A stretch of DNA of 64,000 nucleotides from Rhipicephalus microplus (GCF_043290135.1 NC_134707.1:77084987-77148986), one strand, 5' to 3'; numbered from the stretch's first letter, positions 1 to 11,937 are shown. The notes: generated from the sequence alone by a model not told the origin. Translations and numbers: made by a program.

Positions 1-1554
1 ATCACCCAAAGCGTGGATGGAGAGAACGCAGGGGTCTGAATCAAGGTCTGTCAAGTCGGGCGTTTCAACCGGATAACGTGACAAACAGTCTGCGTATGTG
101 TGGAGGCGTCCCGACTTGTAGTGGACCACGAATAAGTATTCTTGCAGACGGAGCGCCCAGCGACCAAGACGTCCAGATGGGTCCTTTAGCGATGACAGCA
201 AGCAAAGAGCGTGATGGTCCGTAGCAACGGAAAAAGTTCGGCCATACAGGTAAGGCCTGAATTTCGCCACGGCCCACACTAAAGCTAGGCACCTGCCGAA
301 CTTTCGTTCGGCAGGTGAAAGAAGACGACTGGCGTAAGCAATAACGCGGTCCTTCCCGTGCTGTCGTTGGCCAAGGACCGCTCCAATTCCATGGCCACTG
401 GCATCGGTCCGAAGCTCTGTAGGTGATGCTGGGTCGAAATGGGCCAGTATTGGCGGCGTAGCCAGCAGATGGATAAGAGCCGAAAAGGCGTCCGCTTGCT
501 CAATACCCCATGCGAAGGGAACGTCCTTCTTTAAGAGATCAGTAAGCGGTCGAGCGATGTCGGCGAAGTTGGGGACAAATCGACGAAAATAGGAACATAG
601 CCCTACAAAACTTCGGACGTCCTTCGTTGAGCGTGGTTCAGTAAATTGTTGTACTGTTCGTACTTTTTCGGGATCTGGTTGAACACCATCGGCACTGACA
701 AGGTCGCCGAGTATGGTGATTTGGCGACGTCCGAAATGGCATTTTGCAGAATTGAGCTGGAGAGCAGCTCTTCGAAAAACATCCAGAACGGCTGACAGAC
801 GTGTTATATGGCTGTCAAAGCTAGGTGAAAAGACGATGACATCGTCTAAGTAACATAAGCAGATGGACCACTTATATCCTCGGAGAAGGGAGTCCATCAT
901 GCGCTCGAAAGTTGCCGGCGCATTACACAGTCCAAACGGCATGACTTTGAACTGGTAGAGGCCGTCGGGCGTAACGAAAGCGGTTTTTTCACAATCCATG
1001 GGGTCGACGGAAATTTGCCAATAGCCGGTCCGAAGGTCGATAGACGAAAAGTATTGGTCACCATGGAGGCAATCGAGGGCGTCATCAATCCGAGGCAAAG
1101 GGTAGACATCTTTGTGGGTCACTTTGTTTAAATCGCGATAGTCCACGCAAAAGCGCCAGCTGCCATCTTTCTTCTCAACGAGCATGACTGGGGAGGCCCA
1201 GGGGCTGGATGAGGGTTCTATTACGTCTTTAGTAATCATTTTAACCACTTCATTTTGAATTACTTGGCGTTCCTTGTTAGATACGCGATATGGACGCCGC
1301 CGTATAGAACTGGCATCACCAGTGTTGATCCGGTGAGTCACTGCAGTTGTTTGGCTGAGAGGGCTGTGGTCAAAGTCGAAAACGTCTCTATATGATGTTA
1401 GCAGACTATGGAGGCTGGCAGCTTGCACTGCAGTGAGGTCGGGAGCAATAATCTTGTTAATGTCATCTGCAGGCAGAGTGTAATGGCGGCCAAGACAGGG
1501 GGTTGTAGTATCGGTGTCCCAGCACCTCCACCCAGCACCTCCACCTAATGTGAC
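1..1554 (-). CDS. Gypsy-1 pol: reverse transcriptase and RNase H, partial, open to window edge
   Basis: The frame is open without a stop from about 1590 down to base 1 (about 530 codons), so it leaves the window still coding. In order it shows FCVDYRDLN (RT, around 1130), LPRIDD (about 1090), FVTPDG (970), [16 protein letters not shown] (about 910), the catalytic YLDD box (842-853), [12 protein letters not shown] (about 590), the RNase H start LRTDASG (about 400) and TDHHALC (about 200). RT looks intact. In RNase H the stretch holding the second catalytic acid (TERE in Gypsy-2) is replaced by a foldback sequence at 290-317, so RNase H activity is doubtful. There is no obvious own start; it would be made as a gag-pol product, but the 5' junction is rearranged. 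Substitution load is much lower than in Gypsy-2. Confidence 0.88.
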
Positions 1555-1575
1555 GGGGCGAGGTCTTGGCTGACG
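1500..1575 (-). repeat. Internal LTR-end/PBS-like copy at the gag-pol junction
   Basis: About 40 bp here match the junction of the 5' LTR end and primer-binding site at 2430-2480 with three mismatches: the same run from AGCCAAGA through CGCCCCGTCACATT to GGTGGAGGTGC. The PBS part is itself doubled (GGTGGAGGTGCTGG twice). It sits exactly where gag stops and pol begins, replacing the nucleocapsid and protease. Confidence 0.8.
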
Positions 1576-2378
1576 ATGGCTTGAACCATGTTAGCAGTGA
1601 GTGCGGTGGTGTCACTTGCAGCGGTGTGAGCCGGAGCAGAGGCAATGGCTTCAAGTTCACGCCGTACAATTCGGGTCACCTGATCCGATGAATCTAGAGG
1701 TGGTGGCTGTGTTCTTGCACGGTCTTCGCAAAATGATGTTGCAGCCGTATTCGGAAGGCGGGTAAACACGCTGTTAATCCGCCGGCTCTTCACTTGCTCA
1801 AAGCGCCGACATTCTTTTATAATGGCGTCCACTGTAGAAAAATTTTTGCAGATGAGGAGGTGGAATGCGTCATCCGCAATCCCCTTAAGAATATGCCCGA
1901 CCTTGTCAGCCTCCGGCATCTCGGCATTGGCTCTGCGACACAACGACAAGACATCTTCTATATAGGAGACGTAAGACTCGGTCGAGGTCTGCGCCCGAGA
2001 CGAGAGCATTTTGTTCGCGGCCATTTTTCTTCCAATCGGCTTTCCGAACAGGTCCAGCATTTTCTCCCTGCACACTGCCCAACTCCCGAGTTCTGTTTCA
2101 TGGTTCTCATACCACGATTTGGCGGTTCCCCTAAGATAGAATAACAGGTTTGCCAGCATAAGAGTCGGGCCCCATCGGTATCGAGTACTCACACGTTCGT
2201 ACTCTGCCAGCCAATCTTCAACGTCAACTTCATCTGGATCACCGGAATCACTGAACGTGCCAGGATACCGCGGGGGTTCGAGCACGAAGGTTGTGGTCGC
2301 AGAAGGAGATGTAGTTACCGCATCATCTCCGGCCGCAGGAACATCAGGAGCAGATGCAGACGCCATACTCTCCGTCAT
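1545..2378 (-). CDS. Gypsy-1 gag (capsid part), C-terminally truncated
   Basis: Capsid-type Gag of about 277 codons if started at the ATG at 2378. I chose that start because upstream codons lie in the LTR/PBS. Features are an Ala/Thr-rich N terminus, the stretch [16 protein letters not shown] (about residues 45-60), [15 protein letters not shown] (residues 80-95), [10 protein letters not shown] and the conserved [15 protein letters not shown]. All recur in Gypsy-2 and partly in Gypsy-3 gag. The protein should end in a CCHC zinc knuckle but instead runs into LTR-derived codons (SQDLAPSH) and stops. Length without the knuckle is about two thirds of the relatives. Confidence 0.8.
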   Translation of the reverse strand: MTESMASASAPDVPAAGDDAVTTSPSATTTFVLEPPRYPGTFSDSGDPDEVDVEDWLAEYERVSTRYRWGPTLMLANLLFYLRGTAKSWYENHETELGSWAVCREKMLDLFGKPIGRKMAANKMLSSRAQTSTESYVSYIEDVLSLCRRANAEMPEADKVGHILKGIADDAFHLLICKNFSTVDAIIKECRRFEQVKSRRINSVFTRLPNTAATSFCEDRARTQPPPLDSSDQVTRIVRRELEAIASAPAHTAASDTTALTANMVQAIVSQDLAPSH

Positions 2379-2454
2379 CGTTGTGGAATGACCCTTCAAA
2401 CGTCGGCCGTTGCGAAGTTTCGTTGCGAGGCGGTTACCCCGCACCTCCACCAAA

Positions 2455-2614
2455 TGTGACGGGGCGAGATCTTGGCTTACAGGACAGCGTCCACCGAGAA
2501 TCGGCAGCCGAACAAGATGTCTGAGTTGCCTCTCGCGCAAGCGCCTAACGCACAGGCGTCTTCTTCATCTTCGCTAAGTGCCACGCTTGCTCTTGTCGAT
2601 GATGCACCGTAACA
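2455..2614 (-). repeat. Gypsy-1 5' LTR (160 bp)
   Basis: On the plus strand it begins TGTGACGG and ends CCGTAACA, giving TG...CA ends. The PBS-like run TTTGGTGGAGGTGC follows immediately inside on the minus strand (about 2440-2454). The outer flank is ATATATATACC in an RTE LINE. Confidence 0.75.
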
Positions 2615-3623
2615 ATATATATACCACTTTCCTTGCCATCGTTCGCTGATTGGTCCTCAATTTAAGCGAACCCTTTGTATTGTAAGTCTCCAGGTTTCTG
2701 CTCCGTAGCTAAGTACCGGCAAGATGCAGCTGTTATATGCCCTCCTCTTGAGCGATAGTGGCAATCTACCTATCAGGATTTTAGAGTGATTGCCAAAAGT
2801 GCTCTACCTCATTCTTATTCTTCCAGTCACTTCTGTCTCGTGGTTCGGCTCCGCAGTTATTACCTGTCTTAAGTAAACATAGTCTTTTACAAATTCAAGT
2901 GCACTATTACCTATGCGAAGTGCTGTTCTTTTCCGAGGTTTTTGTACATTACTTTTGTTTTTTGCAGATTAATCTTGAGACCTACTTTTCTGCTCTCCTT
3001 GTCTAACTACGTAATAATAAGTTGCAATTTGTCCCCTGAGTTACTAAGCAATGCAAAGTCATCGGCAAAGCACAGGTAACTAAGGTACTCTTCATTAACA
3101 CTTATGCCAACTGTTCCCATTCTAGGCCTCTGAAAACCTCCCGTAAGCAGGTGATAAATAGCATTGGGGAGATTGTATCGCCCTGCCTTACACCCTTCTT
3201 GATTGGTATTCTGTTTTTTTTTATGAAGCACTATGGTAGCTGTTGATCACCTGTATATTTCTTCAAGGATGTTTACATATGCTTCGTCAACGCTCTGATT
3301 CAACAGTGTCTGCATGTCTGCTGATATTTCTACTGAATCAAACACCTTCTCGTAATCTATGAAGGCTATGTATAGTGGTTGGCTATATCCTGAGCAGTTC
3401 TCTATTACCTGATTGATAGTATTAATGTGGTCGATGGTTGGGTAGCGGGTTTGAAATCCTGCTTGTTCCTTCGGTTCATTGAATTTTAACGTTGTATTAT
3501 TATGTTAGCAATTGCCTTTGTAAATAGCTTGTATACTACGGAGAGCAGGCTTATCGGCCTGTAAATATTTAAGTCGTTATCATCTCAAGTATCATGTATT
3601 AGGATTATGTAAGCATTCTTCCA
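2615..3623 (-). mobile_element. RTE-type LINE, 3' half of an interrupted minus-strand copy
   Basis: On the minus strand this continues the copy that begins near 5140. Recognisable are the palm with FADD (about 3065-3080, within LSYLCFADDFALLSNSGD), IYRGST-like and EKAFDS-like stretches, and 3' sequence parallel to 41100-41700. Several frameshifts make it a pseudogene. It stops at 2615 against the Gypsy-1 LTR, so the gypsy element landed in it. Confidence 0.8.
3611..3623. repeat. Target-site duplication, left copy
   Basis: AAGCATTCTTCCA, repeated exactly at 4645-4657 on the far side of the plus-strand RTE insertion. Confidence 0.8.
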
Positions 3624-4644
3624 CTGCGGAATCAGGGCGTCGATGAAGTATATATAAGCATCCTGGAAGAAATCTACAGGGAATCAACTGCTACTATAGT
3701 GCTTTATAAAGAAAGCAACAGAATACCAATCACGAAGAATGTAAGGCGGGGGGACGCAATCTCCGCAATGCTATTTTCCGCGTGCTTACAGGAGGTTTTC
3801 AGAAGCCTAGAATGGGAACAGTTAGGAATAAGAGTTAATGGAGAGTACCTTAGTAACTTACGCTTCGCTGATGACATTGCATTGCTGAGTAACTCAGGGG
3901 ACGAATTGCAACTCATGATTACGGAGTTAGACAAGGAGAGCAGAAAGGTGAGTCTTAAAATGAGTCTGCTGAAAACGAAAGTAATGTAGAACAACCTCGG
4001 AAAAGAGCAGCGCTTCGAGAGAGGTAATAGTGCATTTCTATTTGCAAAAGACTATGTCTACTTAGGGCAGGTAATAACTGCGGAGCCGAACCACGAGATT
4101 GAAGTACCTAGAAGAATAAGAATGGGACGGAGCACATTTGGCAAGCACTCTCAAATTATGACAGGTAGATTGCCACTATCCCTCAAGAGGAAGGTATATA
4201 ATAGCTGTATCTTGCCAGTACTTAGCTACGGAGCAGAAACCTGGAGACTTACAAAGAAGGTTCAGTTTAAATTGAGGACAACGCAGCGAGCAAAGGAAAG
4301 AAAAACGTAGGTGTAACTTTAAGAGACAAGAAGAGAGTAGAGTGGATTAGGGAACAAACGGGGGTTAAGGATATCATAGCTAAAATCAAGAAGAAGAAAT
4401 GGACATGGGCCGCACATGTAGCTCGTAGACAGGATAACCGCTGGTCGTTAAGGGTAACTAACTGGATTCCCAGAGAAGGCAAGGGGGTTAGGGGGAGACA
4501 GAAGGTTAGGTGGGCAGATCAGATTAAGAAGTTTGCGGGTATAAATTAGCAGCAGCAAGCAAAGGACTGGGTGAACTGGCGGAACATGGGAGAGGCCTTT
4601 GTCCTGCAGTGGACGTAGTCAGGCTGATGATGATGATGATTATG
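3624..4644 (+). mobile_element. RTE-type LINE 3' fragment inserted into the minus-strand RTE copy
   Basis: A 5'-truncated RTE copy of about 1.0 kb, very similar to 41030-42045. It starts inside the RT palm (LQEVFRSLEWEQLGIRVNG, then LRFADDIALLSNSGD around 3860) and runs to the usual 3' end, a GCTGATGATGATGATGAT tail. The frame is open 3699-3989 and 4122-4310 with breaks between. Exact 13-bp direct repeats flank it. Confidence 0.85.
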
Positions 4645-5140
4645 AAGCATTCTTCCAAAATTCTGGCACTCTTCCCTTCAGGAGACACCTCGTAAACAGA
4701 GTCGCTATAGTTTTTCTAACACAATCTGTCCTCAATCTTTCAGGAGATCTGGTGTTAGCTGATCCTCGCCAGCCGCTTTGCCTCTTTGCATGCTCTTCAA
4801 GGCTTTTCCGACTTCTTCTATCTTTACTGGTGGGGTGTCATCTGTGTTACTGTTATTTCTAATAATAAGGTCGTGGTTGTGCTGGCTACTGTACAGATCT
4901 CTGTAAAACTCTTCCGCTAATTTGACTATCCTATCTATATTGGTAGTTACTTTGCCTTTCTTGTCTTTTAGCCCATACATCTGGTTTTGGCCTATTCCAA
5001 GTTTCCTATTCACTGCTTTGACGCTTACTCTGTTCTTCAGAGCGTGTTCAATTTTCTCCATGTTATACCTTCTTACATCAGATACCTTACGCCTATAGTT
5101 ATGATATATCCAGTTGTAAATCAGTTGTTTTCTGAAAATA
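4645..5140 (-). mobile_element. RTE-type LINE, 5' half of the interrupted minus-strand copy
   Basis: An open stretch at 4732-5061 encodes the N-terminal RT part: MEKIEHALKNR, AEEFYRDLYSS, and LKSMQRGKAAGEDQLTPDLL, parallel to 40310-40630. It joins 2615-3623 once the plus-strand insertion and one copy of the 13-bp duplication are ignored. No endonuclease domain is present, so this copy is also 5'-truncated. The exact 5' edge between 5098 and 5140 is uncertain. Confidence 0.8.
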
Positions 5141-6665
5141 CTGCTTCAGAGCTGTTTTGTCATGAGTGCATAGTAATTTCAGCAAACGCGTAGAACTCTC
5201 CCAGCACAGTAGTATCCCGCACTCCATGAATGTAAAGAAAAAACTCTCTCACCTGGAACGAATACATTTGTATAATACGTAGATATAAATACACAGCAAT
5301 TCGTTTCATTGTAGACAAGATCCATTTTGTTGTATGGTTCTTGATGTCTCTCTATAAAAGAAAAAAAAACTGACTTTTAGCAATTTACTCAATTGATCCC
5401 AGAGATTACAACCTCATTCAGTGCATACTCTGAGAATACGTCCACATTTTGTATGCCGAGTTTCACCGTGCACCATCACGGTGCATTATTATTTTATTAT
5501 GGTGCTATAATATGGTGGCACATGGAGTATTTTGGCGTATGATGAATGCGGGAGGACTACGGGGTGGAAAACGGCTTTGTAGCGTCAGAAACCATAGTGC
5601 CGATCTGCCACACTAACATAATTGTATTGAAGAAAATGCAGAAAGCATCAGTGATTGCAAAAACTGCAGCGAATTAGAATTCAACATGCTCCCAGTCGAG
5701 TACTTTAACCATTTCATTTTCGAGACAAGTATGCTATGCTGGCACATGCTGTAGCTGTTACAAAATGATTCGTAAATACAATATTCAACGTTTAGCTCCA
5801 ATTTTACATGTCGCACACTCCGGACCGACGTCATCTGCACCTCCTACTAATTCCTGCATATATATAAACACAAACTACTTCTCTCGGTAACTAATGACTA
5901 GAGGATGATAACAACAGCGCTAACATTGTAACTACTGACAACTCCGAAAAAAAAATCAAGTGGACTGAGAGGCAGGTACAGTTTACCGGCTCTAACTGTC
6001 AAATTTAGCATCTGTTTCTGATTCTTTCCAAAAGGCGGCATGGGTTGAAGCTCTATGTCGCCTCTAAGCTCATTGGATAAATACGCGTCAAAAATTGATT
6101 GAATATTGCAATGTTTTCGCGCAAGGTACAGCGCAGCCATGCCCTGTAGTTCTATTGTTAGCGACTGCATAAAGGCTGAATCAAAAATGAATGCAGTGCG
6201 CGGAAAATATTATGTGGTCATTATGGTTAATTAAGGCATATAAATTGACAATGCTAAGCTCTCAATTGCAATTCAGAATAGTTCCAGTGAGTGCGACTGG
6301 CGGCGCCTATGACAAGAGGCACACGTTTACTGGTAGCGCGTCACACCGATGCGCGTCGCTTCTTGCGCAGTTACCATACACAAAAAAATGCTTCATTTGG
6401 GTTAACGTATGCCACAGCCGTGCTGCAGTCAATCGTACTCGACGAAATAATGTATTTTGCAATGTTTGAGGGTAAATTAGAATGGTGAAAGTCATGCTTG
6501 CAAAGGCTCATCTCGACGCATTGCGAAGGTGAAATTTTGTTCAATTCAGCATCCTACGCACTTTCGCTGTCCACTTGAAGTACAGCTGAGGGAACTGAGT
6601 GTGCGAGAATTGTCAGACTAATGTTTATAGCGTGGCGATACCCAGTGGCGGCAGGAACCACAACT

Positions 6666-6842
6666 TTCATGAATTTTTATTACTATCCAGTATGACAAAA
6701 CTTGCGTTTGACTTTTCAAAGAACCCTTGAGCAACGTCAAATTATGAAATACCTAATGGTATAAAAAAGAAAAGCTTACAAGAAGGGTTTACACTGAGAA
6801 AGAAAGCTGAAGGTTAAAAAATATAACAGGCATCAAAGCAAC
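6666..6842. repeat. Duplicated non-coding block, copy 1
   Basis: Direct repeat of 7520-7698, from TCATGAAT through CCAGTATGACAAAACT and TCAAAGAACCCTTGAGCAACGT to CATCAAAGC. I estimate about 85 percent identity by eye, with small indels. No ORF is shared. Could be two remnants of one unrecognised interspersed element. Confidence 0.7.
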
Positions 6843-7519
6843 TCGAAAACTGCGCTGTGATGTAACAGTTTTGCTGTCGTTGTGCACAACGACGTCTTGA
6901 GTCTTGTAAACACCACAATACAGCAAACATCCCGGATTTCAAGTTCACGTGTGAATAAAATATAAACTTTTATGGCTGCTGTGCCTCACAAAAACTGAGG
7001 TGGTTTTTCATGTAGCGTAAGTGAAAAAAATGAGTGCCAGAATGCGTAATTATTGCCGTTGGCTTCTTTTGAGTGTAAACATATTTTCTAAGAATTCAAG
7101 AGGAAAACATTAGAAATAAATTATTTTGCATACTGCCACGGGCTTTTCCATGATGTGACCATCATCATGAATGATACAATATAAGCGTTGTTCACTGTCG
7201 CAAAAAGAGAAATTTATGTTCGTTGTGCCTCCCTTTTATTTCAAGACATAAGGAAAGCTTATTAAATAGCTTGCTTTTCAGGATTTCCAAATGTTTGATA
7301 CAATACGGCTGCTGCGCCAAAGGCGTTGCAAGATTCGTAAATTTAAAAAACCTTACAAGCCTCTTTTGTAGTACTTCACTACTTCAGTCTTATGATACTG
7401 AGAAATCGACAAGTTGGTACTGTTTCATGACAAGCTGTGCAACACCCATTCAGATAAGCGTGGAAACAATAGGCGCCTTTTTAGTGTCCACCTATATTTT
7501 TAGGCGTGAGTGTTGTGCA

Positions 7520-7698
7520 GCCATTCACGAATTTGTATTACATTCCAGTATGACAAAACTTTCATTTGTCTTTTCAAAGAACCCTTGAGCAACGTGAAAT
7601 TACGAAATACCTAATGGTATGAAAAGAGAAGCTGACAAGAAGGGTTTACATTGAGAAAGAAAGCTGGATGTTTAAACATAAAACAGGAATCAAAGCGA
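7520..7698. repeat. Duplicated non-coding block, copy 2
   Basis: Second copy of the block at 6666-6842, same orientation, about 855 bp further on. Confidence 0.7.
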
Positions 7699-9825
7699 TC
7701 ACCAATCAGTGAGCACCAATCGGTGCGTGCAGTTTCTCTGAAGCTGAGACCAAAGGTTTACTGACGCTTGACACCCACCTGTAAAAGCCCGAAACACCAG
7801 CATTCACTGAACAACCAAAATTGATACCGGGCTGAAATGAATTAGCGAAAACATTAAAACGAAAGGCAAAAAGACGAGACATATCAACTCTTGGGTTATT
7901 TGTCGGGTTATCATTTGTACTAATGTATCTCAGCCAGTTATCAAAAAACTATTCTCTAAATAAGTTTCCCTGCCGTAATTGATGCATATGAATGCTCCGG
8001 ATGCTCTACTGGCCATGAACCGCGTTCACGAGGCGCGAAATGCCTCATGACGTACTATACGAAATGAAAACTCCCGTGTGGCGTCAGGAATAAGGTGTCA
8101 ATCAACAGCAATAATGTCTTCTGCCCCAAATAGGCAAAGGAAAGAACATCAGACCGAATAAGTGCGCCACCTTTCAGAAAAACGAGAGCACTTACGTGTA
8201 TAGTTAAGGTCCACTCGGCCAAGGTCTGTGTTGTTCGCAAATGTTCCATGGAGCAGAGTTTTAGCCCTAGATGATAATATCAGGTCATTGTACATTAGGT
8301 ATACACACTGTGACTATATGCGCAACAAAGACATATCAAGTATGTTTCCTTTGTTCACTACGTCCAGCGTCTCAAATTCATTCCAGCTCCTGGGCCGTAT
8401 TGACCAAACGTAGTCCCACAAAGAGCCCAGACAATAAACGACAGGGAAGAGGGCGGAAGGACGGAAACGCAGGGGGGTTGCGCAACATATTATTTAACGT
8501 TGCCACTTCAACTATCACATAGCCTGTCCAATACATAATATATGGCTTGCTTCTAGAGCAGATTTGGCATCAGGTCCTATTGCATGCCCATACAGATCTA
8601 TACAATAATTAAAATGTGGACACTGATCACAACGTAGTATACAGTTTTATCACGATAGCGTTAAAGAGCTCGTTTCACAAGAATGCCGGTGTCAGCTTCA
8701 GTGTCTAAAAATCAAGAAAGATGCCTAAAAATCAAGAAAGATGCAAATAGAATAAATTATAAGGAATTATATGTCTGAGTGGCCATCGTAACCGGGTCGT
8801 TTGCGTGGTAAGCGGCTGTTCTGCCACACAGCCAGGCATCTGCTTGTGTATACCATGAGAATAAATTCATATGCTTGCAAATACAGTGAAATTTACACAC
8901 ATGCTTAATAAACACACGTGTCCTGTATAAAACTTCCGAACATGACATAAAATATTGCAGTAATAATCCTTGGTACAAGCGCTGATTGTCATCGGGCGTC
9001 CGATCATGTGGTTGTCATGACTTTCTGGTATAAAGCCGGTCACCCACTACACAAGGAACACATGTTACTGCGCCTATTTTCTCAAGGCAACGTAAAGTTG
9101 TCTCTAAACCTTGAAAACTGAGTTCCATGCACGAAGTGCTTGAAGTACGCACTAGTGGCAGGATATTGCTATCGCGTTTAACTTAAAGGCGAAGCTTAAG
9201 GTCCCCAATTCTTTGTTCCACAGTTATGTTTCTTAGCACAAGGGGACGGCTTCTGTGTAGCTTACTTGCAGAAATAATTATTAATAGGCAAAAATAATGT
9301 AAGAACCATCTGGCATCTCCAAGAACTGTCACGGACAATGACTGTCACGCAGCCAGCGGGCCGCAAACGAGACGTCAACAGGTCGCGTGTTTTGTCCTCT
9401 AGTACTAGCTTGATAGTACTTGGTTACACTTGTTTTAGCCTGGCCCCAATGTGGCCTGTAGTTTAAGATTTTATACAAGCTTGACGAATAATGTACGCTA
9501 CACCTTCCTGCTGAAATATTTTTGCTGTATTCATGGATGTCTCCTACGAAGTTTTTCCCAGCCCTGTACCTTTTAGCTGCCACAACACAATATGGGTGCT
9601 CCACCGACCATTTCAATGAATAAATATTTGCCAACATTGCCAACACGTAACTCGCACGTATATTATTAACTGAAATGGCACGTCGTAAGATTACTCTTTT
9701 AGCACGTATGCCATTTACATTGACTTAAATACCAAACTCACCGCACTCTTGCGCCCCTTTGAACAATTTGATGGATACCAAAACAGATATATAGGGTATT
9801 AGTGTGTGACTGACAGGAATAAGAC

Positions 9826-9930
9826 AGAGAGAGCAATGAACTTTATTTGGTCCAGGCTCCTTGTACTTCAGCTCTAAGGTATGTGGCGTCCTCAGTCAAG
9901 GTAGCCATGGGCTTGGACGGCGGTGGCATA
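9826..9930 (-). mobile_element. Probable retroelement 3' end (SINE or LINE tail)
   Basis: On the minus strand the segment reads CCAAATAAAGTTCATTGCTCTCTCTGTC, that is, a poly-A signal followed by a TCTC-rich tail as at retroposon 3' ends. No coding part is visible, so the family is unknown. Confidence 0.35.
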
Positions 9931-11773
9931 ACTAAAGAGACGTAAAATTAAATTATGATTTTATGTCATCTGCAAAATAATCTTTGCTCCCGGGTCTTGG
10001 TGCTTTCGGGGCCGTTTCAATGTATGGACGTACACATCGATTCGTTCAGCGGGACATATATGCGTAAAACGAACATGAATGAAGGATTCAAAGATGCCAA
10101 TTATCATGAAAGTACCATGAATTATATGCCACAAGCATGGTCAGCTTGTGGGCGTGTAGTTAATGGGGTATTGACATTCGCTATTTTATTGTTTCATTGT
10201 TTTCGGGAATCACGCACAACAGCTGTCAGTATAACGCGGTGCAGGTCATGCCTTAGCCTTTACAATGCGTCTCAACTGCTTGGAATTGTTGTGTGAAGTT
10301 TACCAGCAGGATAAAAATACAGAACCTTCTTAGGTACGTTAGACGATTACCAATCAGAAAGGTGAAATGTTTACCGCTTTTGCATTAAAGATGACGTATT
10401 CCGCCGATGCTAACTAGTGATGGACAATGACTGTGACGGCCGCTTGTGCTTTCTGTTACTTTGAGCTGCTTAGAGGTGCAGCTTCACCCAACGAACAGTT
10501 CAGTCCCGGACAGGTGGACTTCCACCTTCTTCCCCGTCACTACCACATGCAATTATATACAAAATTGGAAATTTCGGGCCATAAGTAGGTATGGAGGAAA
10601 AATACTGACAGGCCGTAACCATAAAAAAGAAAGACATGGTTGACTACTTCTTCAATTATTTGCGTTAAACATTGTTCTACATTGAGCTTTTTTTTTACTA
10701 TAAATATTCAACTTTTTTGTTGAAAGACGACTTAAAACGAAAAAAAAAACTTCTATTACAGCAGAAAAAAAAGGGAGATACGTGCTAAAAGCAGGTGGGA
10801 GGGGCCCACATAGTCCATGCCAGTGGAGCCCTAAACTAGGGACCCCACCCACCTTTCACACCCAAACGTGCCCAAACGCCTGAATTTCCGTCGGGAAAAA
10901 GCTTGGTTCCACTACTCAAATTAAGAAATAAGAAAGTGCGTCCACTTTTAGCGGTGCGAGCGCAATTTAGCAGCTCCGTTATGAAAAAGAGCTTGCCGAA
11001 TCAACCTGAAATAAAGAATTTCAGTTCACCTGCGAGTACGGCAGCAACTACTCAGAGTAACATAAAATCTGTAAATTATTCGCCCGGAAATCTTGTTGTG
11101 CTGTCGAATATTTCATGAATTGAAGGGTTCGAATGGCGACAGTGCATCGACGTATCAGCAGCGCACGCCCTTCATTGTAAGCAGACCCCCACTAGCGCGT
11201 CCAAAGTATGCCTCCACGGACACTGCCTTCCCTATGCAATCTATTTCAAACTTCAGAATTTCATTTTACCGAAGATTACAGATAATAGGGAACCTTTCGT
11301 GCTGTGAGGGGCAGAATTCTGATAGAGGTGAAACACTGGATGGTCATATAGGCAGTGTACGTTAAAGGGACACTAAACAGCAAAACAATGTTTTGTGCCT
11401 TAGTGAAGCACGATTTCATCATCCCGAAAACGCCTCTTTTACCACTACGCGACACTAGGTATGCGAGAAAACGCGTGAAAAAAATGGAGTTAGAGATTCT
11501 ACCTTGAGATTCCCACACCAACCACCGTGAAATCAGAAATTTTGAAGGCGTCTAACGCAGCTTCTAATCGATAAATAATAAATTCATTGTCATTTTTGGG
11601 TGTCATAAAGTCGGCGCATAATTTTTCAGTCATTTTGATCAACCTAATGTCACGAAAGTGCGAAAAATGTGTTTTCATGTTTTTGACGACATGAGCAGAG
11701 ATATCAGAGCAGAGATTAAAAAGGAAACTTCGACGTTGCTTTTATCCACTACTATTGAATTTATGATATATAT
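9931..11773. other. Intergenic stretch, no gene recognised
   Basis: No supported gene. It contains A/T homopolymer runs around 10680-10770 and an imperfect hairpin at 10793-10853. It ends in ATATAT directly before the Gypsy-2 LTR. Confidence 0.6.
10793..10853. repeat. Imperfect inverted repeat
   Basis: GGTGGGAGGGGCCC near the start pairs with GGGACCCCACCCACC near the end, with two mismatches. Could be a terminal repeat of a small DNA element, but no target duplication is evident. Confidence 0.4.
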
Positions 11774-11937
11774 TGTTACGGGGATTACAAATACACGGAA
11801 GAGAGAAACGAGTGCATTTGGAATGTTTACAGGTAGGTGTGACACCCCAGGGCTGCAAGGATCTCACGCACCGAATCCGCTTCTTCTCCATCGATGCGTC
11901 TACGATGGGGTGGACCCATGCCCACTGCCTCGTAACA
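11774..11937 (-). repeat. Gypsy-2 3' LTR (164 bp)
   Basis: Plus-strand ends TGTTACGG and CTCGTAACA, inverted at the termini. It aligns over its whole length with 16806-16970, with roughly 20 differences by eye, which indicates an old insertion. Confidence 0.85.

Larger units (their letters stand above)
1..2614 (-). mobile_element. Gypsy-1: Ty3/gypsy LTR retrotransposon, 5' part (truncated by window start)
   Basis: Read on the minus strand, the order is 5' LTR (2455-2614), primer-binding region, gag, a short LTR/PBS-like insert, then pol from reverse transcriptase into RNase H. The 3' part lies outside the window. No protease and no CCHC knuckle remain: a copy of the LTR end plus PBS sits where the gag 3' end and protease should be. 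The outer flank of the LTR is an (AT)n stretch inside an RTE LINE. Confidence 0.9.
5141..9825. other. Intergenic stretch, no gene recognised
   Basis: AT-rich sequence with only short chance ORFs (60-120 codons) showing no family motif on either strand. It contains a duplicated 178-bp block (listed separately) and a 19-bp tandem doubling near 8704-8744. I see no RNA gene, coding exon or complete transposon here. Confidence 0.6.

Noticed and set aside
897..1109. Minus-strand 70-codon ORF inside Gypsy-1 RT
   Set aside because: Out of frame with the pol frame, which is open across the region.
7223..7588. 121-codon plus-strand ORF as a host gene
   Set aside because: No motif, no similarity to known families that I recognise, and AT-rich surroundings with a duplicated block overlapping its 3' end.
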